Assembly: GCA_964036315.1 (NCBI GenBank)
Contig: OZ038479.1
Location: forward strand, 61,351,893 to 61,415,892
Reading direction: 5' to 3'
DNA length: 64,000 nucleotides
From: Acanthosepion esculentum
Lineage: Eukaryota; Mollusca; Cephalopoda; Sepiida; Sepiidae
The notes under the pieces are model-generated. The model had not been told where the DNA came from, ran no database searches, and saw only the letters and a program-made list of their open reading frames with translations. A program made the translations under genes and the position numbers. Shown piece by piece: positions 1 to 10,389 of the stretch; the stretch's first letter is position 1; every line of letters begins with the position of its first letter.

Positions 1-742
1 ATTGCAATAAATACGGACGTAATAAAAACAACAGGAAAGAATTAAAAATATTATATATTTTTGTTATTTTATCTTGTTTTTTGTTTATTGCAGTCATTAA
101 ATTTTATGCCCTTTTAAAAATATTCAATTCTAAATGTTGTAAAAAGAGTTTGAGAGGAAGTGAAACAAGGCTGAGTCCATATAGCTTGAGTGAAGCTTTG
201 TTCCACTAGAAATCGACTCTGGTAGCGAACCGTAAGAAGAAAATGGCCGACTACCTCGTAAAGAGAGAAAGACGAAAACAGGGGGAAATCAATCAGTCCT
301 GGAAAGTCAGGGAAAGATTAGAGAGTCCCTTTATTTTCACCACACTAAAATAAAAAAAGGCAAATAAATTGTAAATAAAACGAAATGTAATTATTATATT
401 TCGATGCTAATGACATCACCGTCAGAATATCTTCACATTTGAAATGTTCCAAAAGTATAGTTGATATAAATGTCACAAAGGCACTCGGCATTGCTCGGGA
501 AGAAAATATAAGAAGCTAATTTTGAGGAAAATTCACATATATATTTTCATTAAATTTTGAGTGTCCAGACAAATAGATTATTAAAACATACTGTACACCA
601 TTTGGCGCCATTCTTTTTAATGTAGTATCATTGATATTTTTAGAGGATTTTTGTGCACCATTTTATGATACATATGTGCGCAAAACTGTATATTTGCAAG
701 TTGATGGCACCACTTAGCAAAACGCCCAACTGATTTATTTCT
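1..742. other. AT-rich DNA, no gene seen
   Basis: No open frame of interest, no recognised repeat head and no RNA gene were found here. Short open stretches near the right end belong to the inverted repeat that begins at 743. Confidence 0.5.
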
Positions 743-767
743 GTATTTACATTAGTCGGTCTTTTGT

Positions 768-809
768 CACAACGTTTCAGCCGTTGTACGCTCCGGCCTT
801 CTTCAGGTG
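768..809 (-). ncRNA. Hammerhead-like motif, decayed left-arm copy
   Basis: This is the left-arm counterpart of the motif at 1279-1320, read on the minus strand. The core CTGAAGA and the GAAACGT end are present. One base in the 3' side of stem II is changed (CGGCT instead of CGGCC), so the closing pair is weakened. Probably an inactive relic if the motif was ever a ribozyme. Confidence 0.35.
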
Positions 810-1278
810 GTTGGAATTTTTGAACCGAACCCTTTATTTCGATCACTGGGGTAGACTGTTCTAGTTCCATGAGCCATGTTTGATGGATGTCAGTTATCAG
901 TTATCTCCTGGTAATTTTCCCTCTGAAAGTTCTCTACTGCCTGAACCGGGTATTTGGGTCTGTCACTGGATCTAACCAACGCCTTTATCCACTGTGCCAT
1001 GTGTCCCTGAGGACATCTGGGTATGAATTTCTGAGTATTACAAACCTAATTTTTCAGCAACCATTTTTTACCAGTACTCATATTGCAATTTTTGCTGTTA
1101 TCATTGCATGTTTTTACCAGATCTCATATTGCAACTTTTTTGTTATCATTGCTGTTCTCTGGCAGAGGGAAAATTACCAGGAGATAACTGATAACTGACA
1201 TCCATCAAACATGGCTCATGGAACTAGAACAGTCTACCCCAGTGATCGAAATAAAGGGTTCGGTTCAAAAATTCCAAC

Positions 1279-1320
1279 CACCTGAAGAAGGCCGGAGCGT
1301 ACAACGGCCGAAACGTTGTG
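1279..1320 (+). ncRNA. Hammerhead-ribozyme-like motif in right arm
   Basis: Reading 5' to 3': CAC (stem I), CTGAAGA (core C3-A9 with N7 = A), one unpaired A, GGCCG, a 10-nt loop, CGGCC (stem II), GAA (core), the palindrome ACGT as a minimal stem III, T at the cleavage position, and GTG that pairs with CAC. The single unpaired base before stem II departs from the minimal hammerhead consensus. Penelope-like elements are known to carry type I hammerheads with very short stem III. Activity here is inference. Confidence 0.45.
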
Positions 1321-1479
1321 ACAAATATGGCGACAAAGATGAGGACAATAGTCCGACTAATGTAAATACTGTACATAATACCTCATCTCAGAAATATAGA
1401 CAGACTCTGATTTATTTCTATTTCAATGACAATGTTAACAAATGAAAGTACAAAGAGCAGTCATTTTATTCTTATTTCC

Positions 1480-1775
1480 GCGTTCCAACAGACAATACGT
1501 TGAAAGCCTATTACTACTCTATCGTTATTTCCATGGAAAATGTTCAGATGAGCTCCACTCTTCAGTTCCACCAGTTCAGACCTTTACGGCTAGGACACGC
1601 CATGCTACTTCTACAGAGACCAAGCACTCTCATTTTCTCAGTTTTCCAAATACAAGACGAAAGCTTTTCACACTAAGAAAGTTTTTCCCAATTAATTGCT
1701 ACTTTGTGGAATAAAGTTTCACGTGGATGCTTCTTAACCGCTTCAAGTCAAGGGTCAATCGTGATTTAGTTTCTT
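1480..1775 (+). pseudogene. LINE reverse transcriptase C-terminal fragment
   Basis: An open frame (1442-1714) continues in a shifted frame to about 1770. It carries the tail typical of a Jockey/CR1-like non-LTR element: a VESLLLLYRYFHGKCSDEL block, a VPPVQTFTARTRHATS block, and after the frame change an FKSRVN block. These blocks lie C-terminal to the RT catalytic core in such LINEs. All catalytic parts are missing, so this is a 5'-truncated, frameshifted relic. A related VPPxxTFxxRTRH block occurs in the minus-strand LINE near 27.8 kb. The clade name is tentative because only the tail is present. Confidence 0.6.
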
Positions 1776-4700
1776 TACTTGCTACTATACCTCTTTATCA
1801 AACACTACATTCATCACAGTCATTTTAACCCTGACCCTTTACCTTGAGTGGCTACAGAAATCTCATATTATTCACTATATCAGTGTTGGGAATAAGAAGC
1901 ACTTTTATTCTTCATTCTCGTGTGGCTACTGTCCATTTCTCCCGAAACACTTTTGCTGACTACAATGACCTCGGAAGTCAAATTCACATTCGATGTACGG
2001 TTGTCCATGCAGAAAACTAGGTTACTGCGATTTTCCGTGTGGTCGTGATGTCCGAACAAACATAACCACTAACATATCGGCATAGCACTATTGATGAATG
2101 AAACGACAGAATACAGAAATCATGACAAGGGAAAGAAGTATTTAACAATTATTAATATGTTGCATTGGCAATAAACGTTCCGGTGTTCTGTTAAAAAATG
2201 AAGAAAAAGATTTGGTAATGGTTAAATGCATATGAATGAATGAAAAAAAAAAAGAGGATTATAGATAAACTGTATAAAATGAGTCTGTTGAGAAATGCGT
2301 AAAAAATAGAGAATTAAGAAAATAACACAACTAAAATCATCATGTTTTATTGTGCTGAGAAAAATTCCCCCACCCCACCTAGATCCCTACTATTTTTATC
2401 CTCTTCAATTATTCCAGATTTTTTTTTTATTTTCAATAAAACCCAGACTGTCTTCTCGAAGATGAAGGACGGAGACTAGCAGCATAATAAAAAGCATCAC
2501 CATGACCGTAAGCCATGGGAAACAGTTAAAACGAAGCTCTAACTGGAGGAGGAGGAGGAGGAGGAGGACAGAACTAACCGCTCCAAAGCCAATAATTGGT
2601 GTGCTGATTCTTACCCTCTTAGATTTCACCTTTGACGAAGTAAAAGTATTTATATGAAGTATACTTCTTGTCAGGTAAAGATGTAGGCTTTGGCAAGTAA
2701 GTGCTGGATCCAGATAGACATCTCGAGGAGGAGAAGGCGGAAAAGAGAGATAAATAGATGGTAAAAAGGAAGATGAGAAAAAAACATTTCCCTTCTTTTT
2801 CTTACCTTACTTCTTACTATCTACTTCTCTCTCTTTTCCACCTTCTCTTCCTCTGACAGGATGGAATATCAAATGAAATAGATACGAAGAAAATGACATT
2901 AAGAGAAAAAAGACAGAGAGAAATAAGTAGAGACAGTGGAAGAGACAGTGTAAATAAAAGCGTGAGAAAAGATAGAAAAAGAATAACAATGAGAAAGATA
3001 AAGATATTCGTAGAAATAAAGAGAACGAGAAAAAAAGATAAGAGAGATAGTAAGTATAAAATAGTTCATAGACTAAATTAATATATAAATGAAAAGAGAG
3101 AAGGAAAATGGTGATTTATACGGGAAAGGATATGAGGCCCTCCTTTTATTTCTTCTTTTTTCTGTTCTTTTTCTCTTCAAATATCTTTTTAGACACTTGA
3201 AGAGAAAAAGAAGAGATAAATAGAAAGAGAAAGAAATAACGAAAGGGTGGAAAGTCACTGGGAGGCCAAGTGATTGCTGAAAAGGCCTTCAATATTTACT
3301 CTTTACAGACAGATAAAGAATTTAAGAAGTGAGATTTGATAGATAGAAAGCTAGCTAGATGAGAGGGGCATCTCTAGCATATCACAGTTTCCAGATCTGC
3401 TGGTGGCGCCATTTTACGGCCGACAGTCGTGTCATATCTGACATCTTCTCTGACCTCCCCTTCTCTATACTTTCTCTCACGTCACATTCTTCCCTGTTTT
3501 CGGGCAGACGTCTAGTGTGGGCCAAAGTCATGACGAACTTTCCCATTGTTTCGGATTAACGTGTCAGCTTCGTATTCCCAACCGAAGCTTCGTATAATTC
3601 TATCCTCAATTCTATTTTTATTTAAATGGACAGGACCTGGTGTGGTCGAAACCCTTGGTTTGGTCTCACGACAATCTACTGTTTTCTTTACCATGAAGGA
3701 AACAGCGGGACGGGGAGCTTCAGTACTATTTCTCTCAACTGTAACATAATTAGGATTTCGGTGTCAGCCTGTATTTGAGACGAGTCAAGTATTTAGGGTT
3801 TAACGAGCAAAATTTCGACATGTACGCGGGTGCGTTGCTCTCTTTCTCTCTCTCTCTCCCTCTCTCTCACACATACATAATTACAAGTGTGAGTGTTTAC
3901 TATACCTTTCAGAAAAAAAGATATCGTTAAAATTTAAGCTATAAAATTCTGAACATAATTTTTCTTTTTTTAAACTAAGATTTTAAATCATAAGATTTTA
4001 TTTCATTCATAAAATAAGGCAAATTAAAAAATAAAACAGGATGAGTAAAAAAAAAAAATAACTGCAGATTTCGTCGCAAAAGATTCACGTTTAAATTCTG
4101 AAAGATTTCTTGATAAACGGAGTAACAATTTTTGTTAAATTTGTCATTAATTGGTTTGATTGGCAAATTTATAGACTAGTGAAATAATCAGGCTATGAGA
4201 TCGCCCATCTTGAGTTCTGTCAACAGGTTATCGTTTTCGGAGTAATATAACCATAAGTATTAGTTTCTGTTGACAACAACGAGCAAAAACGTCGATCTCA
4301 AACGTGCACACACATCCAGATAAAGAAGATCAATTTTGCCACAAGAATCTGTGGAATTCAGCAATATTTTCGAACTATTTAAATATTTATCCTTTCTTGA
4401 TTTCATACTTCGGTAGATTTTTTCTTAAGAACGTTGTAAACGAAATTTTCAGCTACTTTAGTGAAGACATACGCACCGACACACCATAATACTTGTATAT
4501 ATAAATCGACGAATGTCTCGGATTAAATAGATTATAAACTTCATCATTTTTTATTCAAACAGCTTATATTAGCATTTTGCCATGATTGCTCATTTTCGAG
4601 ATATACTGACTTGGAGTAGGATTTAAAATTTGCTTTTAACTGGTAGACACATAGAGACAGCGCAAACACAATTGGAGTTCAAAGAAAGATACAAGAAAAC

Positions 4701-5094
4701 GTGCGTATTTATTACTCTAGATAAAAAATATAAAGAAGTACATAGAAGATAATTACACAGTAAAAATTCACGTCATACTCAATACTGAAATGTATCTGTG
4801 TCGGAGTTCAAGTCGTCTGAAGGTCGTGAGAGCGTGAAACTCGAGTTACAACTAGAGCCATCCTTTCATAGGATTTAACGTTGGTAAGCGTTTTTTTTGC
4901 TCGGCCTAGGCAATCTGAGCTACGAACACTTTAACGAGTAAGTAACTTTGCTTTTAGACTTTTTGTCTCTTTTTTTTTTCAGTATTGTTATTTTTATTCG
5001 AGTATTTATCTGGCTAAGAATTTTAGGCTTTGACAAGTTGTCTGTTGGTTCCACCAACGGTTTTTCCTTTTCTTTAATATATATATATATGTAT
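1776..5094. other. AT-rich DNA without recognisable genes
   Basis: No convincing coding sequence. A GGA trinucleotide run lies near 2547-2570, purine-rich DNA at 2720-3080 and a (CT)n run near 3838-3868. A somewhat GC-richer patch at 3360-3750 has overlapping short frames on both strands, none recognised; a degenerate dispersed repeat is possible. Many short frames in the purine-rich part are composition artefacts. Confidence 0.5.
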
Positions 5095-5165
5095 ATGTTT
5101 TTCTTTTATATATTGTGTATTTAGGCAGTAATTCTTCATTTATACATGTTTCATTAAAGACGACA
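5095..5165 (-). pseudogene. Penelope-like element N-terminal remnant
   Basis: On the minus strand this stretch matches the start of the second Penelope-like fragment at 26.6-26.7 kb. Both read TTTAATGAAACATGTAT, then codons for an N-E-E/K-L/M-L-P-K-Y-T phrase. Here the frame is broken within a few codons. It follows directly, in transcription order, the promoter-like repeat at 5166-5310, which follows a Penelope-type C-terminal end. This is the expected order for tandem Penelope-like copies. Confidence 0.5.
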
Positions 5166-5310
5166 GATTGTCGTACTGCCATTAAACGTTTTATTTAATT
5201 TCTCTTGTGTTAGAACAAGTGTTTTGTTTTCTGGACACAGAGTCCTGTAATTCCAAGCGCTTTCGGCTATACTTTTAGCCATTATCAAGGATGATTTTAT
5301 TTTTGCTTTT
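5166..5310 (-). repeat. Penelope-type terminal repeat with hammerhead-like motif
   Basis: The segment lies between the C-terminal GIY-YIG remnant (5311-5985) and the N-terminal remnant (5095-5165) on the minus strand, where a Penelope pseudo-LTR is expected. Its motif at 5255-5291 reads TCC, TTGATAA, an unpaired T, a GGCTA/TAGCC hairpin, GAA, the palindrome AGCGCT, T, then GGA that pairs with TCC. The core has U3 and A8 in place of C3 and G8, which is a compensated pair. Confidence 0.55.
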
Positions 5311-5985
5311 TAATTGGCTGTGTGTATCTTTCTAGAGTTAACGATGTTTTATTTTCTGGATACAGCACATTGTGGCCGTGTTCGTGGTTAATATTATTGA
5401 GTCTTGGCTTTTTGTTTTTTTATTATTATTAAGGCTTCCATTATTTTAAATCTTTTTTACATGTGGATGAGGTTATTATTTTTGTATTTTCTACTAGAAA
5501 GTTTCCGATGGAGTCTGGTAAGTTTGTGTGTGTGTTTAAATGGGTTCTAATAGAGCAGTGGTCGGATAGGTTAACGTAAGGCGTTTGGATAGACAAGTAG
5601 TAGTGTGGCCGATGTAATTATTTATGAATTCGGTTTGATCAAGATCAGTTCCTTAAAAGGGATTTGAACTCATTCTTTAAATGTTCGTTCGTTGTAATTT
5701 TGCTTTTGCTGGTGTGTTGTTATTTTTGAGGATGAGTTTAGCTGTTTTAAATTTTTTGTAGTAGATAATTTCATTTTTTTGTTCGGGTCAATTCTTTATG
5801 CTATTTCTAAGTGAGATTCAGCTAGTTTGTAGTTGATGTGCATTTAGTTTTTGTAGAAATATTTATGTTATTTTTGACTGTGTTATTCACTTTGGGAAGA
5901 AATAGTGTAATTTAGTGGTTAGGGAAGCCATTCTTAATTGGTGTCTGTTTTGCATTATTGAGTTCTTTAAGGAAGAGTAGTCGAG
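5311..5985 (-). pseudogene. Penelope-like element C-terminus with GIY-YIG endonuclease
   Basis: Minus-strand reading gives a degenerate GIY-YIG endonuclease: NYIGHTTTCLSKRLT (the YIG codons are near 5608-5616), then in other frames an SDHCSIRTHLNTHT block and an FLVENTKI block. This order (short Y-I-G, T-T-T-L-S-R-L, S-I-x-x-H-L) is characteristic of the endonuclease that closes Penelope-like RT proteins. The RT domain itself is not recognisable; 5620-5985 is too decayed to read. Several frameshifts and stops rule out function. The endonuclease would nick target DNA for integration. Confidence 0.6.
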
Positions 5986-6007
5986 AGGATGAATTCTGGT
6001 GAGTTCT

Positions 6008-6530
6008 TCATCATCACTGAATAATATTAACTACGAACACGGAAATCTACGTTACGGTGGTAGGAAAGTGACTGAACCCGAGATCCCAGGTCAGGACAAG
6101 TAACATGGCAGATTCTTATTTAGATTTTATCAATAATCTCTAAATATATAGCAGGGGCACTAGACCAGAGGTGGCAGCAATGTTCAAAGCAAGGACGAAT
6201 GATAGACTTATAAATATGCAAGATAGATTTTGGCCATAAAAATTGTCTAGCCCAACATAGTGAACAAGCCTTTCTAGCCTCAAACTTAGCAATTAATTCA
6301 ATATAATCACTGCACTTCATGTCAGCGGAAAACGGTAGTCTGAAAAGGCGCAATGATTGACTCTCTTGGAACTTAGTATCAGCCATGCTGATGGAAGGTA
6401 AGAAAGGTTTACTCAGACGATTAAAGGAGAACCGTTTCACTTTGGAGGACGTTAAAATTCCTTGCCCCAGTTGACAACAGATTGCAGGCCATTTTTTTTA
6501 GATCAGCTGCCAAGTTGACCTTATCGAACC
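6008..6530 (-). pseudogene. LINE reverse transcriptase C-terminal fragment
   Basis: The minus-strand frame at 6120-6440 ends in a phrase diagnostic of Jockey/CR1-like LINEs: IYKSIIRPCFEHCCHLWSSAP followed by YLEIIDKI. Beyond a stop it continues as RICHVTCPDLGSRVQSL to about 6008. These are the thumb and linker after the RT palm; the YxDD box is absent. Upstream (6440-6530) a WGxxNF-like stretch of the same domain can be followed in a broken frame. Truncated at both ends. Confidence 0.65.
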
Positions 6531-6540
6531 GATCACAATT

Positions 6541-6586
6541 AAGGCATATATATATATATATATCATTTTTCTAATAATTTTTATTG

Positions 6587-6651
<65 letters not shown>
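6541..6651. repeat. (TA)n microsatellite, two tracts
   Basis: A short (TA)n tract near 6547-6563 and a pure (TA)n tract at about 6592-6651 lie just beyond the LINE tail. Confidence 0.9.
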
Positions 6652-6655
<4 letters not shown>

Positions 6656-6921
6656 GCCGTTTTAACCATCTAGATTCCCAAAGAATACCATGATGCAGAC
6701 AAAAGAATTCTAAATATCACACAGACAGCCCATCGGCCCTTGATAATGACTGTGAAAGTCGAAAGTACTTGAACAAAAATAACAAAAGTGTTTATCTACA
6801 AATTCGAGCGCAATACTCAACACCTTATTCGAAAATTGCATAAGTACAATAAAAAATTAAACAGACAGACCATGTAGTTTTTTGTTTGTTTGGATGAATA
6901 TTTGTTGACTAAATATAACTT

Positions 6922-7023
<102 letters not shown>

Positions 7024-7196
7024 CTGACACATTTAATTTCGAACTGTTTACCCTGACATCCAATGTATAAAAAAGACAAACCTTTTTATGTGTAGAGGGG
7101 GCATTGGGTAGAAGTAGTACCTTTGCTGCTCGTCTACTGTACCTTATTTTTAAGGGTAACGAGTAGCACTGGTCTTCACCCATCCTCTAAATCTGT

Positions 7197-7198
<2 letters not shown>

Positions 7199-7290
<92 letters not shown>

Positions 7291-7306
7291 TGTGTGTGTG
7301 TGTGTA
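7199..7306. repeat. (TA)n directly joined to (TG)n
   Basis: (TA)n at 7199-7249 is followed by (TG)n to 7306 with one GA interruption. This compound order mirrors the tract at 6925-7018 in reverse complement. Confidence 0.9.
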
Positions 7307-7309
7307 TGT

Positions 7310-7485
7310 AATGCCCTGGGTATGACGATAAACTACATCCGGCAGCAAATCTTCTCATCGGGAGATTGGAGTATTTGAGGAACGTGGAACCGTCTTTTAA
7401 TTGCGGTTGTTCCCATGTCGGCCCTGGCCCTGGCCCGAGGTGGTAGCACCTGTTAGGGTCCCAGCTATGGGCAAATAGTGCCTAT
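7310..7485 (-). repeat. Dispersed repeat, copy A
   Basis: It shares several phrases in reverse complement with 17510-17690: TAAACTACATCC, GGTTGTTCCC/GGGAACACCAAC, and GGTGCTxxxACC next to GTTAGGGTCCCA. The two copies lie in opposite orientation about 10 kb apart. No coding potential and no tRNA-type promoter was recognised. Family unknown to me. Confidence 0.55.
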
Positions 7486-7899
7486 CAGGGCTGACCAAGC
7501 GCTTTAGTGTTATAGAACACGACTGGTCTAGGAGATGGAAAACTCTTACCCGAAAAGCCTGAGGTATATTGTCTGCGTCTTCTGTGGCATCTATTTGCAC
7601 CGACTGAGTGTGTCAATAATTCCGAACAGTGGATGGTTCTGCACAAGCCTTCACCACTTTAATCAAATCACTTGTGTGGGTTTTCTGGCGGTTTACCTTG
7701 ATTTGTTCATTCTTGAATGGTCCGCTGGCAAGAGAGTGACGGCGACAGGCTCAAGTAAAGGATATTACTGGAAGGCTCTAGCTGGAGCTCTACACAGTGG
7801 CAGACCGATGGGTGATGGAGTTCTTTCACAATCCTATGAGCAATTGTGATGTCCGTGTCCTCCATTGGTGACAAAGCATCTCTATTTAGGAGTTGCACT

Positions 7900-10385
7900 G
7901 TGTTCCCTATTATGGGGAGGGGGCGATAAAAGGAGCCCTAAACATTGCTTGCTCACACAGAGACTTGGCATCGCGCTGCAGCTGTCTAGCTATCCAATAA
8001 TGCAGTGGAAACAGCAAGAAAGATCAAAAGAAATATAAGAAGAATTTCCATTTTGGATCCTGGAATGTTCGCACTCTCCAGGACAATGATTCTGCACCAG
8101 GGCGTTAAACGGCTCTTGTGTCTCTCGAGTTGAGGAAATATAACATTGACATAGCGGCCATTAGTGAAACTGACTTAGCGAAGAAAAAGGTGGATACGTG
8201 TTTTTATGGGCTGGCAAGACTGAGAAAGTGCCACGCCAGTCTGGTGTTGGCTTTACCATCAAGTCAAACCTTGCTAGTTCACTGCCATCCTTACCTAAAG
8301 GTATATCAGATCGTATAATGGCATTAACCCTCAATCTGGAGTGCAACACCCATGTGATGATGGTTAGCTGCTACGCGCCGACCTTAGGTAGAAGAGATAA
8401 AAAAGTAGATGATCTTTACAATCTCCTTCGGGATGTCATCTCCAAAGTCCAACATAAGGATAAATTAATCCTTACAGGTGACTTCAATGCTCGTGTTGGC
8501 AATGATTATTATTCTTGGACGGCGTTTTAGGTCGCCATGGTATTGGTCATGTGAATTCTAATGGATTACTCCTTCTCACTATCTGCAAGGAATTTGACCT
8601 CAGTATTAATAATACCTTCTACAAGCAACCCAGCCGTCGTAAGACTACGTGGATGCATCCTCGTTCGAAAGACTGGCATCTGATCGACTACGTCATCATC
8701 AAAAGACGGGACATAAAAGATTTTAAGATAACGCGTTCATTCCACACAACATGCTATCTGTCAGATCACGCTCTACTTCGGAGTAAAGCTACACTGCATC
8801 TGCAAAAGCGAAGGATTATAAAATCTACAATGCCCAAGTGCATTAACGTACTGCCTCTTAAATCGACTGAAACGAAAATTGAGCTCTCTGACAAACTTGA
8901 TGCTGCATTTGATTCTGGAAACATTTTCGGTCCTCAGAAAAGTGGTGTTGTTTCAATCCAATATCCACGGCAGATGATGAAACTGTCTTGACGGATATGC
9001 CAGACATTTTAGATCGCTGGAAAGAGCATTTCGAAAATGTGTTAAACACCACTTCGGTTACTGATGAGGAAGCCATCACATCAATTGAGCAAAATCCAGA
9101 AATTCCGGAGTTGTCTTTTGAACCTACCTATCAAGAGGTGACTCCATCAAGCAAATCTCATCTGGGAAATCACCTACTCCTAAGGATCCTATTCCACCTG
9201 AAGTGTATAAGCATGGTGGGCAAAGGTTGGTAGAAAAGTTACATCTCCTTTTCGTGGATATATGGAATATAGACTGTGTCCCACAGGATTATAAAGACGC
9301 CTCTATCAAACACCTCTACAAAAACAAGGGTTCCAGGTGTGTCTGTGATAATCATTGAGGAATATCACTACTTTCAATTGCAGGTAAAATCCTAGCTAGA
9401 CTGATTTTAAACAGAATCATTATACACCTTGTTGACGACATCTATTCTGAAACGCAGTGTGGTTTTTGGTTGGGTCGTGGCATCATTGACATGATATTTT
9501 CTCTTCGTCAAGTTGCAGAGAAGGTTAACGAGAAAAACCAGTTGTACATGGTGTTTGTGGACTGTGAAGGCCTTTGACACTGTGAATCGAGAGGCTCTTT
9601 AGCAAGACTTGAGGAAACTCGGTATCCCTGAAAACATGCTAAAGGTCATCATCTCCTTTCATGAAGGAATGAAAGCTAATATCGTGTCTGATGGTATGAT
9701 GTCGGAATCCTTTGATGTCTCGAACGGCAAGCAAGGTTGTGTCATGACCCCTGTCCTTTTTGCTCGGTGATGCTGAAATATGCATTCGCAGACACAGAGA
9801 GCGGCGACAAGTTTCAGTTTTGGTCACTTCAATCATCAGAGCTTCAAAGCCAAGACCCACCTTCGTACGCAAATTATTCGTGATTTGTTGTTTGCTGATG
9901 CTGCTGCTCTTGTTGCGATATCCTTTGAGGAGGACCAATATTTAATAAATCGTTTCTCTGCTGCATGTAAAGCCTTTAGTCTTACACTTACCATAAAGAA
10001 AACTGAAAGTAGTGTACCAACCTTGTCCTACTCTGAAGCAATTCTGTAGTGAGAAACAAAAACCTCGAGTCTACAAATTTCTAGAGAGACCATTGAAAGT
10101 AGAAGACAAAACCCTGAACTATGTAAAGTCTTTAATCTATCTTGGTAGCAGAGTCAACTACAGAAATCATGCATCGGATTGCTAAGGCTACCAGTGCTTT
10201 CGGCAAACTTCGCCATCGCTTGTGGAATGAGCGGGGTATTCGACTGGATACGAAAATTCGGGTTTACAGAGCTGTTGAACTTGTCATACTTTTGTACGGC
10301 TCAGAGTCGTGGACTCCATACAGGTACCATATGCACCAGCTGGATGTTTTCCATAAAAGCTGTCTACGTGCAATCTGTGGAGTTA
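7900..10385 (+). pseudogene. Non-LTR retrotransposon (EN + RT), multiply frameshifted
   Basis: One LINE reading frame can be followed across at least six frame changes. EN domain: SWNVRTLQ start near 8057, YNIDIAAISETDLA (8128-8175), GVGFTIKS, CYAPTLGRRDKK and LTGDFNARVG (8198-8530), then TTWMHPRSKDWHLIDYV and LSDHALLRS (8515-8991). Linker: MPDILDRWKEHFENVLN (8988-9140). RT: PTPKDPIPPEVYK, ISLLSIAGKILARLILNRI, TQCGFWLGRGIIDMIFSLRQ (9140-9520), FVDC near 9555, GKQGC near 9725, then RDLLFADAAALVA (9780-10049), where the FADD box has become FADA. The tail RIAKATSAFGKLRHRLW and LLYGSESWT ends at about 10385. It resembles the LINEs that source 'craniofacial development protein 2-like' models (RTE-related EN). 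About 200 bp before 8040 is probably its leader. Confidence 0.8.
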
Positions 10386-10389
10386 ATAT

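Larger units (their letters stand above)
743..1369. repeat. Large inverted repeat, possible Penelope-type terminal repeats
   Basis: The arms at 743-925 and 1163-1369 are reverse complements and nearly identical across about 175 bp. The right arm has an extra internal stretch of about 30 bp before the shared outer end. Each arm can be read as an open frame starting MELEQSTPVIEIKG, so the two similar frames are one sequence seen twice. Near the outer side each arm carries a hammerhead-like motif: CTGAAGA, a GGCCG/CGGCC stem, then GAAACGT. The spacer (926-1162) is unrelated AT-rich DNA with a weak internal repeat of a catattgcaa-type phrase. Penelope-like elements often end in inverted or direct copies of such repeats; assigning this locus to them is inference. 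Confidence 0.7.

Noticed and set aside
8161..8349. Minus-strand frames over the LINE
   Set aside because: Antisense shadows of the plus-strand endonuclease coding region.
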